DNA of 64,000 nucleotides from Chryseobacterium bernardetii (GCF_003815975.1 NZ_CP033932.1:1775001-1839000), one strand, 5' to 3'; positions 43,751 through 52,187 are shown, counted from the first letter of the stretch. The notes: generated by a model from the sequence alone, not told the origin. Made by a program: numbers and translations.

Positions 43751-44080
43751 TTATATATTTAATAAATATTCATGGTAATGGTTTATTATTTGAATAAATG
43801 TTAATTAAAGTTGTTTAATTTTAAATTTTAATCAAATTCAGATTAGCGTTTAATATTTCACTTTTAAGTGTATTGTAAGGTGAAAATAATTTTGAAATTT
43901 TTAATCTTTAATAAAAATTTTTTATATTAATTAGTCTTAGAACTGGTCTTACAGAATATGTTTATACTATAAAAAGTATTTCTGTTGTTCTTGGCTGGAT
44001 TTTCTGGAAATGCAGTATTTTCAATTTTATACCTGTTTTGAGCAGTCTGCTCATGGGAGTGAAGAAGCTAAGACATAAAA

Positions 44081-44106
44081 AAATCTATCTCAATTGAGAT
44101 AGATTT
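44081..44106 (-). terminator. Terminator after second M43 gene
   Basis: A perfect 26-bp palindrome, with AAATCTATCTCAA as its left half, is followed on the minus strand by a T run. Confidence 0.85.
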
Positions 44107-44128
44107 CAGATATTTAGAATTGTATTTG

Positions 44129-45133
44129 TTAGTAAACTCTCAATCCGGCTCTTGCTCCGGTAGTTGCAACTACAGACTGCATTCTTGTTTTTTGTCCTGC
44201 AGAGAACATAAACATAGCACCATCGTCAACATAATCCATATAGTTCATAAACATTACAGATCTCTGTACTCCGCTACATGTATTGTATAGTGGGTATGTA
44301 GGTTTTCCATAATTGGCTGTTGTTTGAGTTGGAGTATCGCTTACAAGATCATTTCCGCAATTAGCATCTCCCCAGATATGTCTTAGGTTTAAATAGTGTC
44401 CTACTTCGTGTGTTGCAGTTCTTCCTAGGTTAAATGGTGCGGAGGCTCCTGTTTTACCAAAATATGGTGCTCCAATTACAACACCGTCATTCCATAATCC
44501 TGCAGATTCCGGGAATGTAGCGTATCCAAGAATAGTACGGCCTTGGCTTGTCATTTTTCCTACAACCCATATATTCAGGTAGTTGGTAGGGTTAGTGGCA
44601 TCAATACCTCCTTTGGAAGCCTTTTTCATGTCATCATTAGTAGACCAGCTTGTTTTAGAAGTAGATTTTCTAACGGTATTTACCAGTCTGAATTTTACTT
44701 TTGTATCGCCTGAACTCACAGGGGCAAATTCAGAAGGGATTTTACTGACATCACTGTTTGTACCGGAATAGTCGGCATTTAATACTTCAATTTGTTCAGC
44801 TATTCTTGCATCAGTAACATTTTCTGCAGTGGTTTTGTAAATAACATTTACAACTACAGGGATTTCTACAGTACCATCGGCAAGCACTTTCCCAAATTTC
44901 ACAGCCTTGGCGAAGTTTTCGGTATTGATTTCCAGATCTGTAAATCTTTGTTTAAGTTCAGGATTGTTTTTCAAAGCCTCCTGTCTTATTTCTTCGGAAG
45001 CACATCCCCTTTGTGCTATTCCGGCAGACACTGCAGGCTCTTGAGCTGGAGCTTCATTTTGATTGGTAACACTATCATTGTTACATGCCGTCATCAAGCT
45101 GAGCATAAGAGCTCCAAAAAATAGTTTTTTCAT
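44129..45133 (-). CDS. M43 (pappalysin-type) zinc metalloprotease lipoprotein, copy 2
   Basis: From the ATG at 45133 the product has 334 residues with a lipobox (FGALMLSLMTAC). A TTG two codons earlier is an unlikely start. The domain order equals that of copy 1: linker, CASEEIRQEALKNNPELKQR helix, HEVGHYLNLRH starting at residue 242, GDANCGNDLVSDTPTQ, and Met-turn MFMNYMDYVDDGAMF. The copies share long identical stretches, such as the segment around KTGASAPFNLGRT, so the duplication is recent or kept by conversion. The target specificity may differ, as the region around DMKKASKGG varies little but the N-terminal half varies more. It is the first gene of the pair, each with its own terminator. 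Confidence 0.9.
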   Translation of the reverse strand: MKKLFFGALMLSLMTACNNDSVTNQNEAPAQEPAVSAGIAQRGCASEEIRQEALKNNPELKQRFTDLEINTENFAKAVKFGKVLADGTVEIPVVVNVIYKTTAENVTDARIAEQIEVLNADYSGTNSDVSKIPSEFAPVSSGDTKVKFRLVNTVRKSTSKTSWSTNDDMKKASKGGIDATNPTNYLNIWVVGKMTSQGRTILGYATFPESAGLWNDGVVIGAPYFGKTGASAPFNLGRTATHEVGHYLNLRHIWGDANCGNDLVSDTPTQTTANYGKPTYPLYNTCSGVQRSVMFMNYMDYVDDGAMFMFSAGQKTRMQSVVATTGARAGLRVY

Positions 45134-45157
45134 ATCCAAATTTTTTTAATTGAGGAT

Positions 45158-45200
45158 GTGAAATTATATTTTTAAAAATTGATATGCAAGTTATTTTTGT
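45158..45200 (-). promoter_or_regulatory. Promoter block shared by the M43 paralogues (copy 2)
   Basis: It has the same TTG-N18-TATAATTTC layout as at 43710-43750. The rest of the gap up to 45380 is AT-rich and shows no gene. Confidence 0.55.
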
Positions 45201-45380
45201 AATTTTGTTGAATTATTTATATAAATTACATTTTTTTATTACGTGTATTTTAAACATTTGTTTATTTTATTGTATTTTATTTAATTTAGTAAAATGCTTT
45301 TTGATTTTTATTTGTAATACTGTTTTTATGTAAATAATTAGTAACTAAATTTATTTAATAGAAAAATTTTTAGTTTGTTT

Positions 45381-46019
45381 TTAGTTGGCAAAGCCATTTT
45401 TAATGGCAAATACAGCTAAACCTACACGGGTTTTTAAATCCAGCTTTTCACATAACTGGTCACGGTAGCTTTCAACCGTTCTGGGGCTGCAGCACATTCT
45501 GTCTGCAATTTCTTTATAACTCAGCTCTGTAACTGTATATTTTAAAAATTCTTTTTCCCGGTCGGAGATCTTTATTGTTGTTTCAATATCCGTTTTATTG
45601 AGATTGGAGAATATAATCTTTGAAGCCCACTCAGGATAAAAGAAACCATCTGTATTGAGTCTCGTAAGGGCTGTTTCCAGACCTTTTGGATGGGTATTTT
45701 TTAAAAGATAACCTTTTGCTCCGTTTTTAATCATTTTAATAACGCTGTTATCGTCACCCTGCATGCTGAGTGCCATTATCTTGATATCCGGGTGGTTTTT
45801 GGTAACCCAGGCTGCCGTTTCAAAACCATCCATAATCGGCATACTTACATCCATGAGAATAATATCCGGAATGGTATTTCCCTCTTCAAATTTCTGAATC
45901 AGATCTTTGCCGCTTTCACAGACGTAGATAACCTCAAACTCACTGAAGTTACCAATAATACCTTCAAGGGCCTTTGCAATAAGGATATGATCGTCAACAA
46001 TTACAATTGTTTTTTTCAT
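45381..46019 (-). CDS. NarL/FixJ-family response regulator
   Basis: The 212-residue product has a receiver domain (IVIVDDHILIAKAL; phospho-acceptor Asp in IILMDVSMPIMDG; Lys in GYLLKNTHP) and a LuxR-type helix-turn-helix (LSYKEIADRMCCSPRTVESY). It pairs with the kinase whose stop codon overlaps its start by 4 bp (46016-46019). It controls transcription in response to phosphorylation; the targets are unknown. The next genes downstream are the M43 proteases on the same strand but separated by a ~250-bp AT-rich gap with their own promoter. Confidence 0.93.
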   Translation of the reverse strand: MKKTIVIVDDHILIAKALEGIIGNFSEFEVIYVCESGKDLIQKFEEGNTIPDIILMDVSMPIMDGFETAAWVTKNHPDIKIMALSMQGDDNSVIKMIKNGAKGYLLKNTHPKGLETALTRLNTDGFFYPEWASKIIFSNLNKTDIETTIKISDREKEFLKYTVTELSYKEIADRMCCSPRTVESYRDQLCEKLDLKTRVGLAVFAIKNGFAN

Positions 46020-46801
46020 GACTGTTTTTTTAAGGTGATATTAATTTGGGTACCTGCATTCTTTTCACTTTCAAGAAGGAAATCGGCACCAATGATTTCC
46101 GCTCTGTTTTTCATATTGGTGAGACCAATTCCGTTTGACTTTGTCTGAGTAGCATCAAATCCGATTCCGTCATCCCGAATAGTAAGTTCCCAAAGTATGT
46201 TTTCAGAAGTATTTAAACTGATGAAAATATTTTTGCAGTGAGAATGTTTTATACTGTTCTGTATAAACTCCTGAGTGATTCTCAGTAATAGATTCTTATG
46301 AACAAAGCCAAGGTCCAACTGGTCAAAATTATGCTCAAAACTGATAAGACATTTCTTTAGTGAATTGGTATTATCAACTTCTTCCTGAATTAAGGTTACA
46401 ATTTCTTTCTGGCTGATATTATCATCTGTTAATGTTTTTGAAAGACTTCGAAGATCTTGTAGAGATTGATTAATGATCTGTGAGACCTGATCAATTCTAT
46501 CACTGGCTTCTGGGACCTTGTTCTCATAAAGCATTTGCTGAACATATAAACTCACCAGTGTCAGCTTTTGCCCGATATTATCATGCAGCTCTCTTCCTAT
46601 TTGCTGCATGGTAGCCTGCTGGATCTCCAGTTGGGTAGAGAGGAGTTCTCTCTGGTGAATCTCGTTTTTCATTTCCATCTCATTAAGATATTCTTTCTTT
46701 CGCTGCCTGTAGTTCCTGATATAGATGGCCACAGCAACGGCAAACATTACAAAGAATGTATTAAAAAGAATGATTGTAATTATTAATTCTGCTTTCCCCA
46801 T
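46016..46801 (-). CDS. NarX-like (HisKA_3) sensor histidine kinase
   Basis: From the ATG at 46801 the product has 261 residues. One N-terminal membrane helix (LIITIILFNTFFVMFAVAVA) is followed by a coiled-coil linker and the HisKA_3 H-box GRELHDNIGQKLTLVSLY. The ATP-binding part shows RITQEFIQNSIKHSHCK and DDGIGFDATQTKSNGIGLTN. It has no separate sensor domain, so it probably reads its signal through a partner. The upstream gene encodes a multi-helix membrane protein overlapping its start by 19 bp (46783-46801), which is the obvious candidate. Its stop overlaps the regulator start. Confidence 0.9.
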   Translation of the reverse strand: MGKAELIITIILFNTFFVMFAVAVAIYIRNYRQRKKEYLNEMEMKNEIHQRELLSTQLEIQQATMQQIGRELHDNIGQKLTLVSLYVQQMLYENKVPEASDRIDQVSQIINQSLQDLRSLSKTLTDDNISQKEIVTLIQEEVDNTNSLKKCLISFEHNFDQLDLGFVHKNLLLRITQEFIQNSIKHSHCKNIFISLNTSENILWELTIRDDGIGFDATQTKSNGIGLTNMKNRAEIIGADFLLESEKNAGTQINITLKKQS

Positions 46802-47427
46802 ATAAATGAACTTGCGAATAAAAGATACATTATTGTTCCGGAAACCTGAAAATAAGCAAAATAAAGATCCCAAATATCTCTATATTCCCAAAGAAGAGAC
46901 ATGAATGTCATAAACGGAAGTGTTCCTATATAAAAAAGAGTATTACCCAGATTGATATAAAACATCCTATTGGTACTGAATTTTAGGATTTCCGTTGAAT
47001 TAACCTGTTTATAATATTCCATCACTACAAGAATCATCAGAAATATACATCCTAAAGTGTAGTTGGGAGCATACACAACTTTTCTTTCTACAAAGAATGA
47101 TATTTGTGGAATAAACGCAGCAAAATATAACAAAGAGAAGATATAGAACAGTTTGGGTTTTTTCAAAGACTTTATGGCATATAACCAGTAAAAGAAAATA
47201 AACTGCAATGGCATTACAAAGTAGTTGTAAAAAATAATTCTATCGATACGGAGAGCCTTCTCAAACCATTTTACGGATGATTCGCATAGAAAAATGGCAA
47301 TAAGATATAATGCGAAAAGTTTCCAATGCAGTTTTTTTTCACGGTTAAAATAAATAATGGATACCAAAGCAGCGATAGCCTCTCCAGTGTACATAAATTG
47401 TGAGAAAAACCTTTGGAATTCAGTCAT
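46783..47427 (-). CDS. Polytopic membrane protein linked to kinase
   Basis: No family is recognised. The 214-residue product has about six or seven hydrophobic helices, among them FALYLIAIFLCESSVKW, YFVMPLQFIFFYWLYAI, FYIFSLLYFAAFIPQISFF and GTIMYLLFASSFIW. The aromatic and charged residues between helices are few, and loops are short. The 19-bp overlap with the NarX-like kinase gene is strong evidence for a shared function. The two together could form a split sensor, with this protein sensing and the kinase signalling. It could also be a transporter-like protein. Confidence 0.7.
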   Translation of the reverse strand: MTEFQRFFSQFMYTGEAIAALVSIIYFNREKKLHWKLFALYLIAIFLCESSVKWFEKALRIDRIIFYNYFVMPLQFIFFYWLYAIKSLKKPKLFYIFSLLYFAAFIPQISFFVERKVVYAPNYTLGCIFLMILVVMEYYKQVNSTEILKFSTNRMFYINLGNTLFYIGTLPFMTFMSLLWEYRDIWDLYFAYFQVSGTIMYLLFASSFIWGKQN

Positions 47428-47456
47428 TGTTTATAATAAATTTCTTTTGATTAATA

Positions 47457-47972
47457 CTAAAACATTCCCATTGAACTTGCAGGAGGGGATAGAGTTCCCT
47501 GATTTTCTCCGAGACCTTCAGGAGATGGGTTTTTTCCACGGGCGTACAGCGCTGTGCTTACTGGTTTTCCGTTTGAGTTTTGTAAAGCATGAAAGTCGTA
47601 ATTAACAATTTCACCTTCTTCGCTCTCTTTTTTCAGGGTAGGGATCATTACAAGGGTATGTTTTTCAGAATATTCTTCCGGGACAGGATGGCTCTCCATG
47701 ATATCCCAATTCTCAATTTTCGGATAGGCAGCATAGTAAAATCTGATTCCCAAATCTTCCTGGGTACATTCAGGATTTATTTTACGGGCTTCATCTTCTA
47801 TCTGGTTAATGAAGTTCTTAAGTTTAGGAAGGTCAAACCATATAGATTGAGAATCAGTTATCCCCATGGTTTTGTTGATGGCATTCATTTGGTTCTGCCG
47901 GTAATTGTCAATAAGAACTTTAATCAGTTCATTTGACATTGAACCGTTGTTTTTAGTAGATTCTGTTTTCAT
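47457..47972 (-). CDS. Hypothetical soluble protein
   Basis: No known family was recognised. The 171-residue product has no signal or membrane segment. It is helical at the N-terminus (NELIKVLIDNYRQNQMNAIN) and has mixed strands later (LGIRFYYAAYPKIENWDIME, HTLVMIPTLKKE). The C-terminus is Gly/Pro/Ser-rich and probably disordered (GLGENQGTLSPPASSMGMF). It starts the minus-strand run with the membrane protein, kinase and regulator; the gap to the membrane protein gene is 29 bp, so co-transcription is likely. Confidence 0.65.
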   Translation of the reverse strand: MKTESTKNNGSMSNELIKVLIDNYRQNQMNAINKTMGITDSQSIWFDLPKLKNFINQIEDEARKINPECTQEDLGIRFYYAAYPKIENWDIMESHPVPEEYSEKHTLVMIPTLKKESEEGEIVNYDFHALQNSNGKPVSTALYARGKNPSPEGLGENQGTLSPPASSMGMF

Positions 47973-48134
47973 AACTTAGTTTTATAAAGGAATATCCGTA
48001 TTTCTGCAAATTTCGTAAAAAAAATGTTAGAAATTAAAGTAGGGAATAGGGAATTACACTGTTATTTTTACCGTATTTTTACGGATTGCATAATAAGAAG
48101 AAAAAGATAAAACTAAATAGCTTTTTACAAAAAA

Positions 48135-48155
48135 AACGGAGAATTATTCTCCGTT
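48135..48155 (-). terminator. Terminator of the leader-peptide gene
   Basis: AACGGAGAA (48135-48143) pairs with TTCTCCGTT (48147-48155) around TTA. On the minus strand at least six Ts follow. It lies 7 bases past the peptide's stop codon. Confidence 0.88.
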
Positions 48156-48162
48156 CTACTTT

Positions 48163-48315
48163 TTAAATACAAGGGTATTTTCTAGGATCCCTGCAGATCA
48201 TTCCTGATGTACAGCATAAGCCGTTAGGGCAGTTCCAGTTTTCATCACATTCAATAATTGGAAGAAGTAATCCGCCTGAAATGGTCTTTAATTCTTGTCT
48301 TTTTAACTTTTTCAT
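48163..48315 (-). CDS. Gly-Gly leader, six-cysteine secreted peptide precursor
   Basis: This 50-residue frame is too short for usual gene callers. It reads MKKLKRQELKTISGG as leader (residues 1-15) and then a 35-residue core with cysteines at 23, 29, 34, 35, 41 and 49. The leader has the basic start, hydrophobic spacing and terminal Gly-Gly of peptides cut and exported by C39-type ABC transporters, as in Bacteroidetes natural-product precursors. The C-x5-C-x4-CC-x5-C-x7-C spacing fits an inhibitor-cystine-knot (knottin) pattern. The gene is a complete unit: it has its own terminator behind it, and the clpB terminator lies ahead. No maturation or export gene is nearby. Function is unknown: bacteriocin-like, signalling or toxin are all open. 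Confidence 0.75.
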   Translation of the reverse strand: MKKLKRQELKTISGGLLLPIIECDENWNCPNGLCCTSGMICRDPRKYPCI

Positions 48316-48473
48316 ACTGATTTTGTTTAAGTTATTAATTTGTTTGGATGATAAATTTAATAATATTTCACGTTATTAAGATATAAAATAGAAAGATATT
48401 TGATGATCATACTTTACTTTCGGATTGCTGTTCCTTCATAGCCGGCTTTGGTGCTTTCAAGGGTTTAAAAAAA

Positions 48474-48506
48474 ATAAGTGCCGCAGATTCTCTCTACAGC
48501 ACTTAT
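48474..48506 (-). terminator. Terminator after clpB
   Basis: ATAAGTGC (48474-48481) and GCACTTAT (48499-48506) pair, and on the minus strand a run of eight Ts follows. Confidence 0.85.
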
Positions 48507-48545
48507 CTACAAAAATTAATGTATATGAAAAAAACTACTTTATTT

Positions 48546-51140
48546 TTATTGTTCAGTTGGCCTGAATACCAATCCTGTTTCTACAAAGTAATCCAGGGTA
48601 ATTCTGTCACCATCATTTACATTTCCTGCAAGGATTTCTTTAGACAGTTTATTCAGCACTTCCTGTTGGATCACTCTTTTTAAAGGTCTGGCTCCGAATG
48701 CCGGGTCATATCCTTTTTCCATCAGATAATCTACTGCATCCTGAGTGAATGTCATAATGATATTACGTTTTGCTAACATATCATTGAACCCTCTCAGCTG
48801 ATACTGAACTATTTTTCCGATTTCTTTCTTTCTTAAAGGCTGGAAGAGTACAATCTCGTCAATTCTGTTCAGGAATTCCGGACGTAATGTTTGCTTCAAT
48901 AAATCAAAAACTTCATCTTTGGTTTTATCCACAATCTCATCCTGATTTTCCTCAGTTAGATTTTCAAAATTCTCCTGAATTAAATGAGAACCTAAGTTAG
49001 AAGTCATAATGATGATTGAATTCTTGAAATTCACTACACGTCCTTTATTATCCGTAAGACGTCCATCATCCAAAACCTGTAACAAAGTATTGAAAACATC
49101 AGGGTGGGCTTTTTCAATTTCATCCAAAAGGACTACAGAATAAGGTCTTCTTCTGACTGCTTCCGTCAATTGTCCGCCTTCATCATACCCAACATATCCC
49201 GGAGGCGCTCCTACCAATCTGGAGACACTGTGGCGTTCCTGATATTCACTCATATCAATTCTGGTCATGTTGTTTTCATCATCAAATAAAAACTCTGCCA
49301 GTGCTTTTGCAAGTTCCGTTTTACCAACACCGGTTGTTCCCAGGAATAGGAATGATCCGATTGGTTTTTTATCATCACTCAATCCCGCTCTGTTTCTTCT
49401 GATGGCATCAGCTACAGCCTGGATTGCTTCATCCTGTCCTACAACTCGGTGATGAAGCTCAGATTCCAGGTTCAAGAGCTTATCTCTTTCAGATTGCAGC
49501 AATTTAGTTACAGGAATACCTGTCCATTTTGCAATCACCTCAGAGATATTTTCAGAAGTTACCTCTTCTTTGATTAACTCATTCTGATGGTTCTGCATTT
49601 CAAGTTCCACTTTGGCAAGCTCATCTTCTTTTTCACGAAGTTTTCCATATTGGATTTCCGCTACTTTAGCATAGTCACCTGCTCTTGAAGCTCTTTCTGC
49701 TTCTAATTTCAGAGACTCAATATCTTTTTTGATCTGGGTAAGATCTTCACTTTTCTGTTTTTCTTTCAGCCATTTTGCATTGATTTCATTTCTCTGTTCA
49801 GAAATTTTAGCAATGTCCTCTTTTAAATGGTCGATTTTTGTTTGGTTGCCTTCTCTTGAAATTGCTGCTAATTCAATTTCCAACTGCATCAGCTTTCTGT
49901 CTAAAACATCCAGTTCTTCAGGTTTGGAATTGATTTCCATTCTCAGCTTAGCAGAAGCCTCATCAATTAAATCAATTGCCTTGTCCGGTAAAAATCGGTC
50001 TGAAATATATCTCTGGGACATTTCAACAGCGGCAATAATCGCTTCATCTTTAATTCTTACTTTGTGGTGAGCTTCATATTTATCTTTAATTCCACGAAGG
50101 ATAGAAATAGCAGATTCAGTATCCGGCTCTTCTACCATTACTTTCTGGAAACGTCTTTCCAAAGCTTTATCCTTTTCAAAATACTTTTGGTATTCATTTA
50201 AAGTGGTTGCTCCAATAGCTCTTAATTCACCTCTGGCAAGGGCTGGTTTTAAAATGTTGGCAGCATCCATTGCACCTTCACCTCCGCCGGCACCTACTAA
50301 AGTGTGGATCTCATCAATGAAAAGAATGATCTGGCCATCAGATTTGATAACCTCATTTACTACAGATTTCAGACGCTCTTCAAACTCACCTTTATATTTT
50401 GCTCCGGCGATCAAAGCTCCCATATCCAGTGAATATAATGTTTTATCCATCAGGTTTTCAGGAACGTCACCGCTGATAATTCTGTGAGCAATTCCCTCTG
50501 CAATAGCCGTTTTACCTACACCCGGCTCCCCAATAAGGATAGGGTTGTTCTTTGTTCTTCTGGAAAGGATCTGTAATACTCTTCTAATCTCCTCATCACG
50601 CCCGATTACAGGATCCAGCTTTCCTTCAGCGGCTAACTCGTTGAAGTTTTTAGCATATTTATTTAAGGATTGATATGTTTCTTCTGAACTTGCAGAAGTG
50701 GCTTTGCTTCCTTTTCTCAATTCTTTAATGGCTCCTTCCAGTAATTTCTTGGTTACTCCCATGTCTTTCAACATTTGAGAAACTTCAGAGCTGGTTTCTA
50801 TAAGAGACAGCCATAAGTGTTCAATCGTTACATATTCATCACCCATTTTTTTTGCGATGTTGGGTGCATCCAGCAATACTTTGTTTGCTGATTGTGATAA
50901 ATAGATATTTCCTCCCTGTACCTTTGGAAGCTTTTCTAAATTTTCACGGTTTCGCTCTCTTACTAAATTAGCATCTGCTTCAGATTTCTTTAATAGAAAA
51001 GGCGATATATTTTCATCCACCTGAAAAATTCCTTCAAGGAGATGTTGAGGTTCAATACTTTGGTTGCCAAATTCCATGGCTACTTGCTGTGCTGCCTGGA
51101 TGGCTTCCTGTGATTTTACAGTATATTGGTTTAAGTTCAT
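48546..51140 (-). CDS. clpB: ATP-dependent disaggregase ClpB
   Basis: This cytoplasmic hexameric chaperone pulls apart protein aggregates with DnaK. The 864 residues show all parts of the family: the N domain (QYTVKSQEAIQAAQQVAMEF), AAA module 1 with Walker A GEPGVGKTAIAEG, the coiled-coil middle domain, and AAA module 2 with FLGTTGVGKTELAKALAEF. Further down, GAPPGYVGYDEGGQLTEAVR is the pore loop and GARPLKRVIQQEV the terminal motif. It is monocistronic with a terminator behind it. A perfect inverted repeat lies upstream (51195-51224), which could take part in heat-shock control. No Clp protease binding loop is expected. Confidence 0.97.
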   Translation of the reverse strand: MNLNQYTVKSQEAIQAAQQVAMEFGNQSIEPQHLLEGIFQVDENISPFLLKKSEADANLVRERNRENLEKLPKVQGGNIYLSQSANKVLLDAPNIAKKMGDEYVTIEHLWLSLIETSSEVSQMLKDMGVTKKLLEGAIKELRKGSKATSASSEETYQSLNKYAKNFNELAAEGKLDPVIGRDEEIRRVLQILSRRTKNNPILIGEPGVGKTAIAEGIAHRIISGDVPENLMDKTLYSLDMGALIAGAKYKGEFEERLKSVVNEVIKSDGQIILFIDEIHTLVGAGGGEGAMDAANILKPALARGELRAIGATTLNEYQKYFEKDKALERRFQKVMVEEPDTESAISILRGIKDKYEAHHKVRIKDEAIIAAVEMSQRYISDRFLPDKAIDLIDEASAKLRMEINSKPEELDVLDRKLMQLEIELAAISREGNQTKIDHLKEDIAKISEQRNEINAKWLKEKQKSEDLTQIKKDIESLKLEAERASRAGDYAKVAEIQYGKLREKEDELAKVELEMQNHQNELIKEEVTSENISEVIAKWTGIPVTKLLQSERDKLLNLESELHHRVVGQDEAIQAVADAIRRNRAGLSDDKKPIGSFLFLGTTGVGKTELAKALAEFLFDDENNMTRIDMSEYQERHSVSRLVGAPPGYVGYDEGGQLTEAVRRRPYSVVLLDEIEKAHPDVFNTLLQVLDDGRLTDNKGRVVNFKNSIIIMTSNLGSHLIQENFENLTEENQDEIVDKTKDEVFDLLKQTLRPEFLNRIDEIVLFQPLRKKEIGKIVQYQLRGFNDMLAKRNIIMTFTQDAVDYLMEKGYDPAFGARPLKRVIQQEVLNKLSKEILAGNVNDGDRITLDYFVETGLVFRPTEQ

Positions 51141-51194
51141 ATTTTCTATATTTTTGTTAATGATTCGTTCAAAGTTTAGTTTTTAAAAAACATC

Positions 51195-51224
51195 AAGAAA
51201 CTAAATTTTAAGGCTCAGTTTCTT
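51195..51224. promoter_or_regulatory. Inverted repeat upstream of clpB
   Basis: AAGAAACT (51195-51202) and AGTTTCTT (51217-51224) are perfect complements 14 bp apart, 55-85 bp upstream of the clpB start codon. This could be an operator or an RNA hairpin near the clpB promoter. Confidence 0.5.
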
Positions 51225-51479
51225 AATGCCTATCAATTATTTAATCATGTAATCGATGACTGTATCGCAAAAACTGTTCAATTATTAAATTTACAAAAAA
51301 TATAGACAAAATTTCCGGATTATGTATTTTTAACGATTATTTAACTTGACAAAATTTCCGATTCTCTATAATTTTCTTTGAATTTGATGAACATTCCGTC
51401 AGTCATGTACCTGAGAATTAAAAACACAGATTTGAAACGAATTAATTTCTCTTTTATATTCAGTTTATTTCAGAATAAC

Positions 51480-51487
51480 TACTTTTG
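51480..51487 (+). promoter_or_regulatory. -7 promoter element of the paa-linked tetR gene
   Basis: TACTTTTG is a perfect TAnnTTTG. It lies 11 bases before the ATG, so the mRNA would have a leader of only about 5-7 bases. No clear -33 element is visible. Confidence 0.5.
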
Positions 51488-51498
51488 CATTTTTACAA

Positions 51499-52077
51499 AT
51501 GGAACTTAAAGAAAAACAAAGAAAAATATTAGATGTAGCCGTAGAACTTTTCAAAGAGAAAGGATATATGGGGAGCTCGGTAAGAGATCTGGCTACGAAG
51601 CTAAATATCAAAGCCGCATCACTGTATGCACATATCCGTTCAAAAGAAGAAATTCTGGAATGGATTTGTTTTGGGATTGCACAGGAGTTTTTCGATGAGC
51701 TTCAGGAAGTAAAAAATACAGATATTGCTCCAAAAGAAAAACTGAATTTATTTTTAGATAAGCATTTATCTGTTGTTCTTAAAAACCGTGATGTTACCCA
51801 TATTTATTCCATAGAATGGAGACATCTGGAAGAAAAACTTCCTGAATTTGTGGAACTGAGAAAAAGGTATCAGCAGGAAGTGGAAAAGCTAATTTCCGAA
51901 ATCTACCAGGCTGAAAACTGGGAACTGAAATCACCGTCATTTACTACCAGGTTTATTCTTCATACCTTAAATAATTCTTATTTCTGGTTTAAGAGAAGCA
52001 GTGATTCTACCGATGAAATTACGGATGAGATAAGGGATAAAATCCTTTATGGACTTTTAGGAAATCAAAATAGATAA
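51499..52077 (+). CDS. TetR/AcrR-family regulator, probable paa repressor
   Basis: The 192-residue product starts with a TetR helix-turn-helix: KQRKILDVAVELFKEKGYMG, then SVRDLATKLNIKAASLYAHI. The ligand-binding domain is all-helical (residues 55-192). It precedes paaK on the same strand by about 260 bp and is probably the local repressor, relieved by phenylacetyl-CoA, as shown for PaaR of Thermus. The operator CTAACAAATGTTAG at 52319-52332 matches the CNAACNNNNGTTNG form recalled for that protein. The ligand is inferred, not shown. Confidence 0.85.
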   Translation: MELKEKQRKILDVAVELFKEKGYMGSSVRDLATKLNIKAASLYAHIRSKEEILEWICFGIAQEFFDELQEVKNTDIAPKEKLNLFLDKHLSVVLKNRDVTHIYSIEWRHLEEKLPEFVELRKRYQQEVEKLISEIYQAENWELKSPSFTTRFILHTLNNSYFWFKRSSDSTDEITDEIRDKILYGLLGNQNR

Positions 52078-52145
52078 CATACCCTTTTATCATTCTGATG
52101 AAGGAAGAATCTCTGTCATTTTCATTTGTTCTCTGATTTGCTTAG

Positions 52146-52187
52146 ATTCCACGCTTCACTTGGTTCCGCTCTGAATGGCATATGTGC
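52146..52187. repeat. Degenerate dispersed repeat
   Basis: The stretch with AGATTCCACGCTTCACTTGG and GGTTCCGCTCTGAATGGC resembles repeats I remember from Chryseobacterium intergenic regions, in which GATTCC and GGAATG-like ends face each other. No gene is seen in the gap between tetR and paaK. Confidence 0.35.

Larger units (their letters stand above)
43682..44128. other. Non-coding gap between the two M43 genes
   Basis: This very AT-rich stretch holds no supported gene. It contains the promoter block of copy 1 (43710-43750) and the terminator of copy 2 (44081-44106). Confidence 0.65.
51141..51498. other. Divergent intergenic region clpB-tetR
   Basis: This stretch holds no gene. It contains an inverted repeat upstream of clpB (51195-51224) and a -7 element of tetR (51480-51487). 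Confidence 0.6.

Noticed and set aside
48526-48669. Plus-strand 47-codon frame starting MYMKKTTLFLLFSWP, like a signal peptide.
   Set aside because: It runs antisense into the 3' end of clpB, has no terminator or family match, and its start lies in the clpB downstream gap. The clpB frame explains the sequence.
51346-51372. TTGACA and TATAAT, a textbook sigma-70 promoter.
   Set aside because: The spacer is only 15 bp and Bacteroidetes use TTTG/TAnnTTTG promoters. A better -7 element (TACTTTTG) lies just before the tetR start.
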